Shown: positions 51,298 through 60,348 of the stretch, piece after piece
How the letters are laid out: each line of letters starts with the position of its first letter
Position numbering within the stretch: the first letter of the stretch is position 1
Source: CAVPDE01 sp964580575
GTDB taxonomy: Bacteria > Desulfobacterota > DSM-4660 > Desulfatiglandales > HGW-15
DNA length: 63,952 bases
Direction of reading: 5' to 3'
Assembly (NCBI GenBank): GCA_964580575.1
Contig: CAZOLJ010000018.1
Span: 1 to 63,952, forward strand
Translations under genes and position numbers: made by a program
The notes under the pieces: generated by a model
What the model was told of the DNA's origin: nothing
The model's input: the letters and a program-made list of their open reading frames with translations, nothing else
Databases searched by the model: none

Positions 51298-51522
51298 ATG
51301 GGCGCAGAATACACACTCACCCATGAGTCAATAGTCTCAGGCAATGTTCGGAGCGCGCATTACGAGTTGAAGGAGCGACTGGTCTATACGGTGCGGTGGT
51401 TTGTCAGCTTGGTGAATGAGAATATCCTTGAATCCGACATTCAGGAGACAAAGGGGAAATACGTCTGTTTTGTCCTTGTACGGTATCCGCAGGACAAAAT
51501 CGACAAGCTTCGCAAAGATTGA
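51298..51522 (+). CDS. Hypothetical protein, possibly the front part of a frame-broken gene
   Basis: 74 residues: EYTLTHESIVSGNVRSAHYE, then ERLVYTVRWFVSLVNENILE and GKYVCFVLVRYPQDKIDKLR. The last part looks like the conserved strand of small exported or lipoprotein-like families, but no signal peptide is present. The frame stops at IDKLRKD, while an overlapping frame carries on with a similar phrase (AKIDRIIEANRNN), so a one-base shift near 51,515 may have split one gene. There is no clear ribosome site. Confidence 0.4.
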   Translation: MGAEYTLTHESIVSGNVRSAHYELKERLVYTVRWFVSLVNENILESDIQETKGKYVCFVLVRYPQDKIDKLRKD

Positions 51523-51886
51523 CCGCATCATCGAAGCCAACAGAAACAACCTTCCGAGAGCGGAACGGGAACGGATAGGGGGCATACTCAACCAGATTTC
51601 CAGGGATGAGAACATCTTCAGGGACAGTGTCCGGGGTCTTCAGAAGCTTTTCCAGAGATTGGACTCTGTGGATGCTCATCATTACCAGCAACTGAAGGAG
51701 CGCTTGGCGAAGGCTACGGATAAGGAGAAAAAACTTCTCACGGCGGAGCTTGAGGGGCAGGAAGAGAAGCTGAGACTGGAAAAATCGATCTTTGAAATTG
51801 AGCGGAAGCTCGGGCAGGGTTTGAACTCGCTGCATCAGTTCCTCAGCGCTGCAGTTGACCGGCTCAAGAGGTCGGCTTACCCGTAA
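51416..51886 (+). CDS. Hypothetical coiled-coil-rich protein, possibly the rear part of a frame-broken gene
   Basis: 156 residues. From about residue 34 the frame is strongly helical and charged: IDRIIEANRNNLPRAERERI, then LQKLFQRLDSVDAHHYQQLK and EKKLLTAELEGQEEKLRLEK, ending AAVDRLKRSAYP. The first ~33 residues are in conflict with the overlapping 74-residue frame and are probably not coding, so the true start is uncertain (TTG at 51470 or 51476 are options). No family recognised. Confidence 0.45.
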   Translation: MRISLNPTFRRQRGNTSVLSLYGIRRTKSTSFAKIDRIIEANRNNLPRAERERIGGILNQISRDENIFRDSVRGLQKLFQRLDSVDAHHYQQLKERLAKATDKEKKLLTAELEGQEEKLRLEKSIFEIERKLGQGLNSLHQFLSAAVDRLKRSAYP

Positions 51887-52243
51887 GATGCCAAGGGCCC
51901 GTTATCTTAGGCGAGGACTGTACTCAATGAGATCTTGGCCTTGATCAAGGAAGCCAAGGCCCTGGAGGACAAGCTCGTCGGGCTGGTCAAGGCGGAACGG
52001 AAGCTCCTGAAAAAGGAGCGGAATGTCGCCTAGAATGACGGTCTGCCGACCTTGGTCAGGCCGTTTGGGGGCATAGCCTGCCAAGGTTTCAGCCGATTTT
52101 TGCGATCCTCTAACAGGAAGCTTAATTACCCGTGTTTCTCTATCCTTTTTATCTAAGCCTGAGTTCCACAGCCGGCAGAAGCATCCGGCTTTAGAAATCA
52201 GGCGAAGATTATCTCCTTTCCTGAAGTTATTTAGGGATCGCCA
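51887..52243. other. Intergenic: small helical ORF remnant and 3' flank of the defence operon
   Basis: Around 51,917-52,033 one frame encodes a helical, charged stretch (ALIKEAKALEDKLVGLVKAE) with no proper start, probably a remnant. Beyond it I see no gene up to the helicase stop, and no clear terminator. Confidence 0.35.
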
Positions 52244-55042
52244 TTATATGCAATGCAAGCCGACCAGGCTCACTTGTAGGCCTGCTCGTGCATGGCGGTC
52301 GGGTAGCCATTCGATTACCGCCTCCTGGAGGGAGGATTCAATCGACTCGCGCGCTTCCGGCCAAGTGCAGTGTCCATCCACCTGACCGCCGTGGGCAAAT
52401 GCCGGGAAACGCTTCAGCACCTCCACCTTCCCTGATTGGCTTTCATAGCAGAAGCTCAGGACCTTCCCGTGTCTGTGCCCCTTCTGGTCCAGGTATGTCA
52501 CGAGGTAATGGGCGCAAACTGCCTCCTTTCCTCCGTTCCTAGCCACACTTCCCCGGAAGTCCGGTTTCAGAACCTCCTCGGTAAGGGCATTGACCAATGG
52601 ATGTCCCAGTCCGCCTATTTCACTCCCCCTGGTTCTCAGGGCCAGGCTCCGTTCAAAGCAGACCTTTTCGAAGCGTGGTGCAAGGTGGTACTTGTGTCTC
52701 AGAGGCTCGGGGGTGATCAGTCCCCAGAAATCGCCATCCGGTATGACGCCGCCGCCCAGTCTCAAGACCGTATCCCGCACCCATGCGCCCAGCTCCTCCA
52801 GGGAATAGCGTCCCTCTAAGGCTTTATAATGTTCCAGATTGAACCCGCTCAAATCCTGGGTCAACGAGTTCAGGGCCTCCCGTGCTCGCACCGCCTCCTC
52901 GATCATCCGCTGAACTTCCGTCTCGGTCCGCGAGTAATCCCTGTCCATGAGCGCGGCCTTGTAAAGGTCCTGGTAATCAGGCCGGCTGCCCAGGTACCCT
53001 AGGATATCCCATCGGAAGTCTTCCCTGAGCTTACCCGCCTCGTCAACATGTCCAATAGAACGGGCAATTTCCTGAAGCTTTTTCTCCAGAATGCCGTAAA
53101 TCTTCTCTTCAACGGTGTCTTCAGCAAGGAGGTTGTACACTTGCACCGTGTCCCTCTGGCCGTAGCGGTGTACCCGTCCGATTCTCTGCTCCACGGCCAT
53201 TGGGTTCCACGGCAGGTCGTAATTGAATAGAATCCTTCCCACCTGAAGATTTACACCTTCCCCACCTGCCGATGTGCTGATGAGAAAGCGGGCACCATCC
53301 TCCTTCCAGAAATCCTCCATGGCGGCTATCTTGTTCTCGATAGGGCCGCCCTTGATGGTGGCGATACGTTCCCCTCCAAAGATGCCTCCAAGCTCCGCTT
53401 TCAGAAATTCGAGGGTGTCCCGGTACTGGGTAAAGATGACGAACTTCTCTAAAGGGCCTTCCTTTGAAAGGGCACTGACGGCCCTGAGCAACGTGTCAAA
53501 TCGCCGGTCTCTTCCATCGGGGACAAGGCCGATGAGTTCCCTGACTTTCTCTATCTCGTTGGGAATGTCCGCCTCAGCAAAGACCCCGTCTTCCGCCTCT
53601 TCATCGGGATCGAGAGACCAGCTCGTCGTCTCGTAGCTCTCCTCGATCTTCTTCAGTATCCTCCTTCGAACCCGTGCCACGTAAGCCTCAGCATCAAGCC
53701 TCGTCTCCTTTTCGAGTCCAAGGATGTCTGAGGCCAGTCGAACCATCTCGTCCTGGATGCCCATGATCACTTCGGCCACCCTCGCACCGGTCTGCCTCTT
53801 TGCCTCGATCTGGATCTGTTTTCTGGAGAGCAGAACCAGGAGCCTTCTCCTCAGGGCCTGCAGAATGGCCCTTGGGCTGGATGACATGATTTTCTGGAAG
53901 GTCGCCATAACAAAGCCTATGGCCCGTTGTTTCGAGGTGGTCTTTGCCTGGTTGAGACCTGCCGCATCGTAGCCTTCCCGCAGGTACTCGCTCAATCTGT
54001 CGTAGAAGAACCGCTCCTTGGGTGCAAGGCTGAACGGGTCGGTATAGACCTGTCTCCTGCAGAAAATGGGCTCTCCCCTGGCATCGGTTACCTCCCGCTT
54101 GGTCCTTCTGATCAGAATGCGCGAGAGCAAGCCCCTGTGACCTGAAAGGTCTTCGGGACCGCTGAAGAGCCGGTCGTTCAGAAGTTGGATGAGAGACCAG
54201 AACTGATAGGCGTTGCCCTGGTGAGGAGTTGCACTCAGAAAGATGAGGTCACGCGTATGGCCCTTCAGTGCCTCGGCCAGCTTGTAGTTCTGAGTCGTTT
54301 TAGTTTTGTTTCCCGACCTTGTCCGGGAAAGATGGTGTGCCTCGTCAAACACGAGGAGATCCCATGGAGGGGCGGAGAGAAGCCTCTGGATTCGTTTCGG
54401 TTGCTTCAGGGTGTCGATGGAGGCAATCACCAGATGGTGCTTCTCCCATGTGGCGGAGCCGTGGTCCGAAAAGTCGTGGTTCAGGACTTCGAAGTGGAGC
54501 CTGAAGCATTCCTCCAGTTCCTGACGCCAGTTCCTTGTTAGCCCCGCGGGCGTCACGATGAGGATCCGCTCCGCCTCGCCCCTTGCCATCAACTCCCTCA
54601 AGAGCATGCCCGTCTCAATGGTTTTCCCAAGCCCCACCTCGTCTGCAATGAGGACTGACCGGTCGTCTCTCGCCACCAGGTCATGCACAAGCAGGATCTG
54701 GTGCGGAAGCAGGTTCACCCGGCTTGAGGTCAACTCCCCTCCGGTGTTCGAATGGACCAGCTCATAGCAGATCTGTTTCAGTCGATAGTCCTCCGGGTCG
54801 TCGAAATCGCCTCCCCAAAGCCGCTCCCACATGTCCCCCGTAGGCTTCAGAAGCTCTACTGGCAAGGTTTCAAGACGCCTGCCCGAAGGATGTTCAAAGA
54901 CAACGTCTGCCCTGTAGGTCCCTGCGAACTCGGAGATCCTGAGCACCTCTCCCACGCCCAGCTCAGGCCTTGTAGGCACCATCACGCGTTGGTTCGGTTT
55001 GATTTCATTTGCGCCGCTATATGCTGTTGCTGTCTCGGTCAT
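52244..55042 (-). CDS. SNF2/RapA-like helicase (BrxHII-like)
   Basis: 932 residues, superfamily 2 Swi2/Snf2 ATPase. An N-terminal small beta domain (QRVMVPTRPELGVGEVLRIS) is followed by motif I ADEVGLGKT (residues ~133-141), motif II FDEAHHLSR (DEAH 233-236), LSATPHQGNAYQFW (motif III), and the second RecA half with FVIFTQYRDTLEFL and motif VI VEQRIGRVHRYGQRDTVQVY. The remaining ~250 residues are an accessory C-terminal part. Translocating SNF2 ATPases of this kind occur in BREX and related defence systems. It is the last gene of the operon and overlaps the 143-residue gene by 4 nt. Confidence 0.92.
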   Translation of the reverse strand: MTETATAYSGANEIKPNQRVMVPTRPELGVGEVLRISEFAGTYRADVVFEHPSGRRLETLPVELLKPTGDMWERLWGGDFDDPEDYRLKQICYELVHSNTGGELTSSRVNLLPHQILLVHDLVARDDRSVLIADEVGLGKTIETGMLLRELMARGEAERILIVTPAGLTRNWRQELEECFRLHFEVLNHDFSDHGSATWEKHHLVIASIDTLKQPKRIQRLLSAPPWDLLVFDEAHHLSRTRSGNKTKTTQNYKLAEALKGHTRDLIFLSATPHQGNAYQFWSLIQLLNDRLFSGPEDLSGHRGLLSRILIRRTKREVTDARGEPIFCRRQVYTDPFSLAPKERFFYDRLSEYLREGYDAAGLNQAKTTSKQRAIGFVMATFQKIMSSSPRAILQALRRRLLVLLSRKQIQIEAKRQTGARVAEVIMGIQDEMVRLASDILGLEKETRLDAEAYVARVRRRILKKIEESYETTSWSLDPDEEAEDGVFAEADIPNEIEKVRELIGLVPDGRDRRFDTLLRAVSALSKEGPLEKFVIFTQYRDTLEFLKAELGGIFGGERIATIKGGPIENKIAAMEDFWKEDGARFLISTSAGGEGVNLQVGRILFNYDLPWNPMAVEQRIGRVHRYGQRDTVQVYNLLAEDTVEEKIYGILEKKLQEIARSIGHVDEAGKLREDFRWDILGYLGSRPDYQDLYKAALMDRDYSRTETEVQRMIEEAVRAREALNSLTQDLSGFNLEHYKALEGRYSLEELGAWVRDTVLRLGGGVIPDGDFWGLITPEPLRHKYHLAPRFEKVCFERSLALRTRGSEIGGLGHPLVNALTEEVLKPDFRGSVARNGGKEAVCAHYLVTYLDQKGHRHGKVLSFCYESQSGKVEVLKRFPAFAHGGQVDGHCTWPEARESIESSLQEAVIEWLPDRHARAGLQVSLVGLHCI

Positions 55043-55470
55043 GTCAGATTGAACCCTACCGTGTAATAGTCGTTTCCAAAGGGATCCGTTTGCTTCATCG
55101 GCGAATCAAAAATAGGTCGCAAGCTGATCCGGTTCCCACCTCCCAGCTCAAACCAGAAATCATCGGCCCTTCTAAGAGGTCGCCGGAACACCACCTGCAC
55201 CAATCCGATGTTGGCTGCATCCAGTTCAAAAGCTTTGGCCGTCAGGAAACGCCGCATACGGAGTGACACCTCCATCAGCCTGGGGCCTGCAGCCAGCAGA
55301 ACCTCCTCCAGACCAACCACCATCAACTGGTGCTCCTGATCAAAGGGAAGGACCTCGTCCCTGAGGTCTCTGATGTAATCGAGAATGCCCATCCGGACAG
55401 GGTTCGGTTTGATCCCGTTTGGCCGATGGGGCTGCATCATCCCTTCTTCGATCAACATGTATCCTGACAT
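55039..55470 (-). CDS. Unrecognised 143-residue protein of the defence operon
   Basis: MSGYMLIEEG at the start, then MGILDYIRDLRDEVLPFDQE, VVGLEEVLLAAGPRLMEVSL, RMRRFLTAKAFELDAANIGL and VQVVFRRPLRRADDFWFELG. A mixed alpha/beta protein with no P-loop, zinc or nuclease motif. It sits in the slot where BREX operons may carry a small accessory gene, but it lacks the P-loop expected of BrxF. The 4-nt overlap with the helicase and 12-nt gap after the methyltransferase show it belongs to the operon. Function unknown. Confidence 0.7.
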   Translation of the reverse strand: MSGYMLIEEGMMQPHRPNGIKPNPVRMGILDYIRDLRDEVLPFDQEHQLMVVGLEEVLLAAGPRLMEVSLRMRRFLTAKAFELDAANIGLVQVVFRRPLRRADDFWFELGGGNRISLRPIFDSPMKQTDPFGNDYYTVGFNLT

Positions 55471-55482
55471 TGCTTGAACCCT

Positions 55483-58400
55483 TTACTCAGAGTCTGATTG
55501 TGGACTTCCTTCACCTGCACCCCTCAGGAGAGGCTTCCCCTCCACAAGGTTTAGGATTCTGTCGATGTAATCCTTCCAGTCCTTCCTGTGGTCCCGCACA
55601 AAGGAAAGGGCCGCCTTCAGTTTCGGTCGGAGACCCGCATATCTCTCAAGCCATGGCACAACCGACTCCCCTGCCCAGGCAAGCCCAATCAGCAGATGCA
55701 CCACGTCCACAAGATCGACTACGTGCTCAATGGGACGGTTCATCTCGTCAAACAGGGTGAACTGGGCTTTTCCCGGCGAGGATGCCGGCTCCAGTCTTTC
55801 CTTCAGAGCGCCAAGCCGTTCCTCCGGTTGCTTCACCTTGAAAAACCTCCCCCGGCCGGTTCTTCCCTTGATGATGAGGCCCGCCTTCTTGAGATCGTCC
55901 GCGCTCACCTGCACCCCCCGCAGGGCCTTGTTGAGATCATTGACATTGATCTCCATCTTCTTTTCCATGAGTACCCGGAACCAGACATAGGAGAGGGGAT
56001 CGATGTCTTCCAGTTCCGCCGGTAAGGGCCGCTCCCTGGTGACGAGCTGATCCACGATGGTCCCGATGTCTTGGAGCGCCGCGTGGAGGGGAAATCCCTT
56101 TCCCTCATGGTCCAGCACTTTGCCGTAGTGCCTGCTATACACTTCCAGGCACTTGCCGATACAGATGAGCCTCACGTCACTTGGGTTCAGAGGTTCCTTG
56201 CCGTAACGGCCTTTCTCTATTGCCTGCAATTCCTCTCTTGCCCGTCGCCTCACCTCTTGACGGAGACCTGCCCACGAACGGCCTTCGGGCGATCCCCTTC
56301 GCTTCTTGCACACATGGATCAGGTCGTAGGAGACGTTCTCTTTGTCCATCAAGTGGAGGGACTCCTCGCGTTCTCCGTGGATGGGATACACGGCCACGAC
56401 TTCAAATCCTGCCTCACAAAGCGTGTTCAGGAGACCCTCCCAAATCTTGCCCTCTAGATCAGTGTGGTGGAAAGTGAAGACAAGGAGTCCGTCCATTGCC
56501 AGACCATCATTGACGTGTCTGAAAGCCTCGGTCAGATCCATGAAGAAATCCTTTACACCCTTGCCTCGGGTCGGATTTTGGATAATCTCTTCGGCCTTTG
56601 GAGTGTATTCGGGTGCAAACCACGCATACTTATCCTTGAGAGATAGACGAAGCCACACATAGAAAAAGTCAGAGAGTTCGGCGTAATTGACATTTCCGAC
56701 ATATGGAGGGTCTGTAACGCAAAGGTCTGAACGATTAGTCGTGGGCCTATCGACATTCGAATTCATACAGAGCAGACTTGTGAACTCCGGTTTCTGGAAT
56801 TTCTCAGGGGATTCCACCCGCTCCACCGTTTTCTTCGGAGTGATACCGCTTCCCAGGTCATATACCGCTTCCGCAAACTGTTGAGCTTCCAAAAGCATCT
56901 CCCAGCGATTTGTGAAAGTATTGTTGCCAGAGACGGTTCCCCAAACATTCTGCTCACAGACATCGGTCTTTGGCGCAAAGTCATGTCTTCTCAAGACCCC
57001 ACCAGGCGCAGTTCCCCCAGGTGTGTTTCTTGCCTTGATCTGCCAGGTAAACTGATTGTTGGCTTCTGTGGTCATCATAAAGACGGTCAGAAGGATCTCT
57101 TTCAGTTTCGGATCCTGCTCCTCCATGCTCCCCTTTAGCAAGGTTGCCAGGGCCAGGAGCTGCCGTGGGAAGAACATCTCACACCAGCGGTTGTAATGGT
57201 GCTCAATCAATCGTGCTGTCTCAGCCCCCCTTGGTATCTCGCTCTTCGGGTAGGGAAGCGAATCCTTGTGTTTCTCCCAAAGGGCCTCTGCCTTTTGGAG
57301 CCTTGTCTGGTCGGAACTGGAAAAGCCCTTGAAGAACTTGCCGTTCCTGGGAAGGAGGAGGGCCTTTGGTCCAGGGCCTCGCCCGTTCTTGGTGTTGGGT
57401 TTCCATCCTTTGCCGTGGAACATCAATCCCTGGGGATCGTCATTCGACTCCCCGTTTGACGGGGGCAGGTATGCCTGAAGGGCATAGGGGCGGACAGGAT
57501 GCTTTTGGTCTTTTGGCAGTCTCCGGATGCTCTCAATGATCTTGTCCTTGTTCCCGCACCGGCACAGAAATTTCCCTTTCTCCGGCACATTCCCCTTGTG
57601 CGGATCATAGGCATGACGGCAGGCCGGGCAGGTCAGGTCTCCGTCGGGCAAGTCTCCTCGCCACTGCCAAACGGCCTCGCACCTGGGGCAGAGGAGCACT
57701 GTAAGCGAGACCCGTTTCCTTTTAGGTTTCTTCTGCTTTCTGCGAGGTTGGCCCACGTCTTCGCAGTGGGGGCACAGAACCTTTGCGGGTACCCCTTTCT
57801 CGGGGTGCGGGGCGTAGCTCCATGCCTGGGTGGGCCTGCCCTCGCCTGCGCTCCCACGGGGGGCCGACACCATCAGGCCAGGCTCTGCAATGAGGGAGGC
57901 GACTTCGATCTCCCAGTCAAAGGTCTTCTTACAATGGGGGCAGGTGACATCCGGGTTGTAGCGGACGGATGGGGTCTTCCTGGCAATGATGTAATCCTTG
58001 AAAAGGGGCACCTCTTTCCCGCAGGTCGGGTCTGTGCAGATGGCATGCTTCACCCAGAAGGTGTAGATCACATCCGCCTCAAGGCCCGGTTCCACCTCGG
58101 TCCTGTAAAGATCGAGCAGGGTTTCTCTCAGGGGTTTGCCCCCGTTCCATGCAACCGGCTTTTCGGCCAAGCGGTCAAATGCCTTCTGTAGAGCTTTCAG
58201 ATCCACCGGCTCCACTTCGGTCTTTACGATGAACCAGGCCACGGGGTTGAGGTCGATTCCCGTTACATGGCACCCGAGGCGCAGGGCCTCCACAACGGTA
58301 GTCCCGCCGCCCATGAAAGGGTCCAGAACGGTCATTCCCTTTGTATCCGGATCATCGGTGTGGTCCTTGTAGAACTCCTCCATGAGGTCCACAGGGCTTC

Positions 58401-58593
58401 CATCGGGCCGGTAGGCGGGCTTCAATGAGCCGAGCAGAATGGCCCTGAACACGCACGAGGCGCGGCGGGCAAACCACTTGTGCATCTGGTAGATAGGCTT
58501 GAAGGAGTTTCGCTCCGGCACTGCCAGCCTGTTGATCTCCACGATGGGAAACCCGAGTTCAATGGCGCGGGGGATGGAATCCTGGTGGCTCAT
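55483..58593 (-). CDS. DUF1156/PglXI-like adenine-specific DNA methyltransferase with zinc ribbons
   Basis: 1036 residues. Opening FPIVEINRLAVPERNSFKPI then YQMHKWFARRASCVFRAILL is the DUF1156 signature. The SAM motif is VLDPFMGGGTTVVEALRLG (residues ~89-107), and the catalytic motif DPPYVGNVNYAEL is around residue 630: a circularly permuted, beta-class-like order. Between them lie zinc-ribbon Cys pairs (CPHCKKTF, CPHCEDVG, CPRCEAVW, CPACRHAY, CRCGNK). These enzymes methylate adenine-N6 (or cytosine-N4) to mark self DNA in BREX type 3-like and related systems. It overlaps the upstream PIN gene by 4 nt. Confidence 0.92.
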   Translation of the reverse strand: MSHQDSIPRAIELGFPIVEINRLAVPERNSFKPIYQMHKWFARRASCVFRAILLGSLKPAYRPDGSPVDLMEEFYKDHTDDPDTKGMTVLDPFMGGGTTVVEALRLGCHVTGIDLNPVAWFIVKTEVEPVDLKALQKAFDRLAEKPVAWNGGKPLRETLLDLYRTEVEPGLEADVIYTFWVKHAICTDPTCGKEVPLFKDYIIARKTPSVRYNPDVTCPHCKKTFDWEIEVASLIAEPGLMVSAPRGSAGEGRPTQAWSYAPHPEKGVPAKVLCPHCEDVGQPRRKQKKPKRKRVSLTVLLCPRCEAVWQWRGDLPDGDLTCPACRHAYDPHKGNVPEKGKFLCRCGNKDKIIESIRRLPKDQKHPVRPYALQAYLPPSNGESNDDPQGLMFHGKGWKPNTKNGRGPGPKALLLPRNGKFFKGFSSSDQTRLQKAEALWEKHKDSLPYPKSEIPRGAETARLIEHHYNRWCEMFFPRQLLALATLLKGSMEEQDPKLKEILLTVFMMTTEANNQFTWQIKARNTPGGTAPGGVLRRHDFAPKTDVCEQNVWGTVSGNNTFTNRWEMLLEAQQFAEAVYDLGSGITPKKTVERVESPEKFQKPEFTSLLCMNSNVDRPTTNRSDLCVTDPPYVGNVNYAELSDFFYVWLRLSLKDKYAWFAPEYTPKAEEIIQNPTRGKGVKDFFMDLTEAFRHVNDGLAMDGLLVFTFHHTDLEGKIWEGLLNTLCEAGFEVVAVYPIHGEREESLHLMDKENVSYDLIHVCKKRRGSPEGRSWAGLRQEVRRRAREELQAIEKGRYGKEPLNPSDVRLICIGKCLEVYSRHYGKVLDHEGKGFPLHAALQDIGTIVDQLVTRERPLPAELEDIDPLSYVWFRVLMEKKMEINVNDLNKALRGVQVSADDLKKAGLIIKGRTGRGRFFKVKQPEERLGALKERLEPASSPGKAQFTLFDEMNRPIEHVVDLVDVVHLLIGLAWAGESVVPWLERYAGLRPKLKAALSFVRDHRKDWKDYIDRILNLVEGKPLLRGAGEGSPQSDSE

Positions 58594-59096
58594 AGCGGCA
58601 TGTCCGAAGGCAGGGCCACAGGGAGTTCCTGGGTGGTCTGGAACACTGTGTCCGCAGTGACAAGCACGTCAGCCTTCAGTCGGACCGCAGCAGCAAGGAT
58701 GAGGGAGTCGTTCGTGAGAAGTCCGTACTTTTCTTGAAAGGTGAAGGCCGTGCCGAACAGGTCTTCCATCGTGCAAGACTCAAAACCAAGTCCCAATTGC
58801 ACGAGGGCCCGCAACTTCTCCCGGTAGAGGCCGAGGCCCTTGACCACGTCCGGTTTTCTGTTAAGCTTCAAGCCCGGGGTCGGGCCTGTGATCTTTCCGC
58901 TCATCATGGCCTCTGCCAGCATGAGCTTGTGGCAGAGTTCATGCCAGACGGTCTGGGGCAGTTGGATGATGATCTCGCCGGTGCCGGATCGTCTGAGAAA
59001 GCGCTGGCACTGCTTGGAAACCCCCTGTTCGGCATAGAGGAGCACATTCGTATCTGCTACGCAAAGACTTCCGCTCTGGATGTCGTCCAGATTCAT
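58590..59096 (-). CDS. PIN-domain ribonuclease (VapC-like toxin)
   Basis: 168 residues. The acidic triad/tetrad of PIN nucleases is present: VADTNVLLYAEQG (Asp15), QTVWHELCHKLML (Glu53), GLLTNDSLILAAAVRL (Asp) and VLVTADTVFQ (Asp). VapC-type toxins cleave tRNA or rRNA. The gene is preceded, with a 4-nt overlap, by an RHH-like antitoxin gene and followed, with a 4-nt overlap, by the methyltransferase gene, so the pair is embedded in the defence operon rather than flanking it. Confidence 0.88.
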   Translation of the reverse strand: MNLDDIQSGSLCVADTNVLLYAEQGVSKQCQRFLRRSGTGEIIIQLPQTVWHELCHKLMLAEAMMSGKITGPTPGLKLNRKPDVVKGLGLYREKLRALVQLGLGFESCTMEDLFGTAFTFQEKYGLLTNDSLILAAAVRLKADVLVTADTVFQTTQELPVALPSDMPL

Positions 59097-59335
59097 AGGT
59101 CCCAGGCGTCCTCCTTCAGGATGGTGTCGAACTGCTCCCTGGTAATGCGGATGGGCCTTTCGCAGAAGGTCTTGTAAGCCTGTTCCCGTTTCTTCGGATC
59201 AGGTGTCTTCTTGCTGAGATAGGTGACAAGGGCATCCTGAATCAGGTCGCTCAGAGGTCGGGCCTCTTGGACGGCCCTCCGCTTGGCGAGCCTGATCACG
59301 TCTTCTTCGAGAAGGGTCCCGACTTTACGTTTCAT
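59093..59335 (-). CDS. Ribbon-helix-helix-like antitoxin for the PIN toxin
   Basis: 80 residues. MKRKVGTLLEEDVIRLAKRR then AVQEARPLSDLIQDALVTYL has the strand-helix-helix layout of RHH antitoxins; the C-terminal part (EQAYKTFCERPIRITREQFD) would bind the toxin. The ATG at 59335 uses the GGAGG present in the final codons of the PglZ-like gene; a longer frame to 59452 that overlaps pglZ is rejected. It overlaps the PIN gene by 4 nt. Confidence 0.8.
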   Translation of the reverse strand: MKRKVGTLLEEDVIRLAKRRAVQEARPLSDLIQDALVTYLSKKTPDPKKREQAYKTFCERPIRITREQFDTILKEDAWDL

Positions 59336-59337
59336 GG

Positions 59338-60348
59338 TCACACCTCCATAGGTCCCAGGATCAGCCAGGGGGTGAGGACCTCCATGAGGCTGATCCCTTC
59401 GTGGCGATATACAGATTGAGCCGGCGAAGGTGCCTGGGGCCGGTTGTGGCAACGGCCCCTGATTGCAGCAAGCCTCCGCTCACGATCGACAAACAGCTCG
59501 GGGGTCTCTGCGGGAAGAAGTTCCTCTTCGGCGAACTTCCTGGAGCGTTTACCGTTCAAGGCTCGATCCTTTCCATCCAGACTCCTGTCGCTCAGGCCCG
59601 GCCCCAGGTACACATAACCGTGATCGCTCGTCACAAGCACATGTCGCGACGGCGGAAGGGCCTGCACGGTCTTTTTCCAGACGATCTCAAGGGTATCCCA
59701 GGTGCCGTCAAAAAACTCTGCGGTGGAGGCGGTGCTGTCCATGAACCGTCTATCGGGAAAACTGTGCCACATGAGAACGTGCCCTGCATCATCCGAAATG
59801 GTTTGGTGCTCGTTGGGGCGGTGGAAAAAGTAAAACCGGATGTTCTTCTCCCGCAGCTCACGCCGGGTTGTCAGCCGGGATGGAGCGGTCATGGGCAACC
59901 CGAGACCAAGCCGTTCGCCTACGAACCGTTCCGTGGTGCTCGGTATGGCAGAGCGGCTGCATAGTGCCTCAATCACGGGCCTTCGAGAGATCCCGGCCAA
60001 CTCCATGAGCCTCGGCATCTCCCTGAGAGAGCAGCCATCCAGGACGAGGACACAACCCCCCTTATAATGGGCGAAGAAATCGGCCACGGTCCAGGAAGGG
60101 ACAGGGAAGGCGCACAACTCATCAAAGTAGGAATCGGCTGTCGCCGTGAGCATGCACTCCATCCCGTTCACCAGGGTCTCGCCTGACTTCAGGTATTGGG
60201 ACGGAACCATATCATTTGCCTGGAAGCGGGCCTTGGTCCACACTTCCTCCAGGAGCCACTTCTCCAGGCCTGGGAGCCTTGGCTCAGGCACGGTTAATTG
60301 ATCCAGCGTATGTTCATCAAACCAGGCGGTCATGTTGATGAACCTCAT
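59338..60348 (-). CDS. Small PglZ-like alkaline-phosphatase-fold protein
   Basis: 336 residues. CVLVLDGCSLREMPRL (residues ~99-114, Asp104 and Ser107) and HVLVTSDHGYVYLGPG (SDHG 241-244) are the two metal-site motifs of the alkaline-phosphatase superfamily in the form seen in PglZ. BREX PglZ proteins usually have 700 or more residues; this one is about half, essentially the catalytic core. PglZ is required for BREX exclusion, and a nuclease activity has been reported for some members. It overlaps the ATPase gene by 4 nt, and its last codons supply the ribosome site of the antitoxin. Confidence 0.82.
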   Translation of the reverse strand: MRFINMTAWFDEHTLDQLTVPEPRLPGLEKWLLEEVWTKARFQANDMVPSQYLKSGETLVNGMECMLTATADSYFDELCAFPVPSWTVADFFAHYKGGCVLVLDGCSLREMPRLMELAGISRRPVIEALCSRSAIPSTTERFVGERLGLGLPMTAPSRLTTRRELREKNIRFYFFHRPNEHQTISDDAGHVLMWHSFPDRRFMDSTASTAEFFDGTWDTLEIVWKKTVQALPPSRHVLVTSDHGYVYLGPGLSDRSLDGKDRALNGKRSRKFAEEELLPAETPELFVDRERRLAAIRGRCHNRPQAPSPAQSVYRHEGISLMEVLTPWLILGPMEV

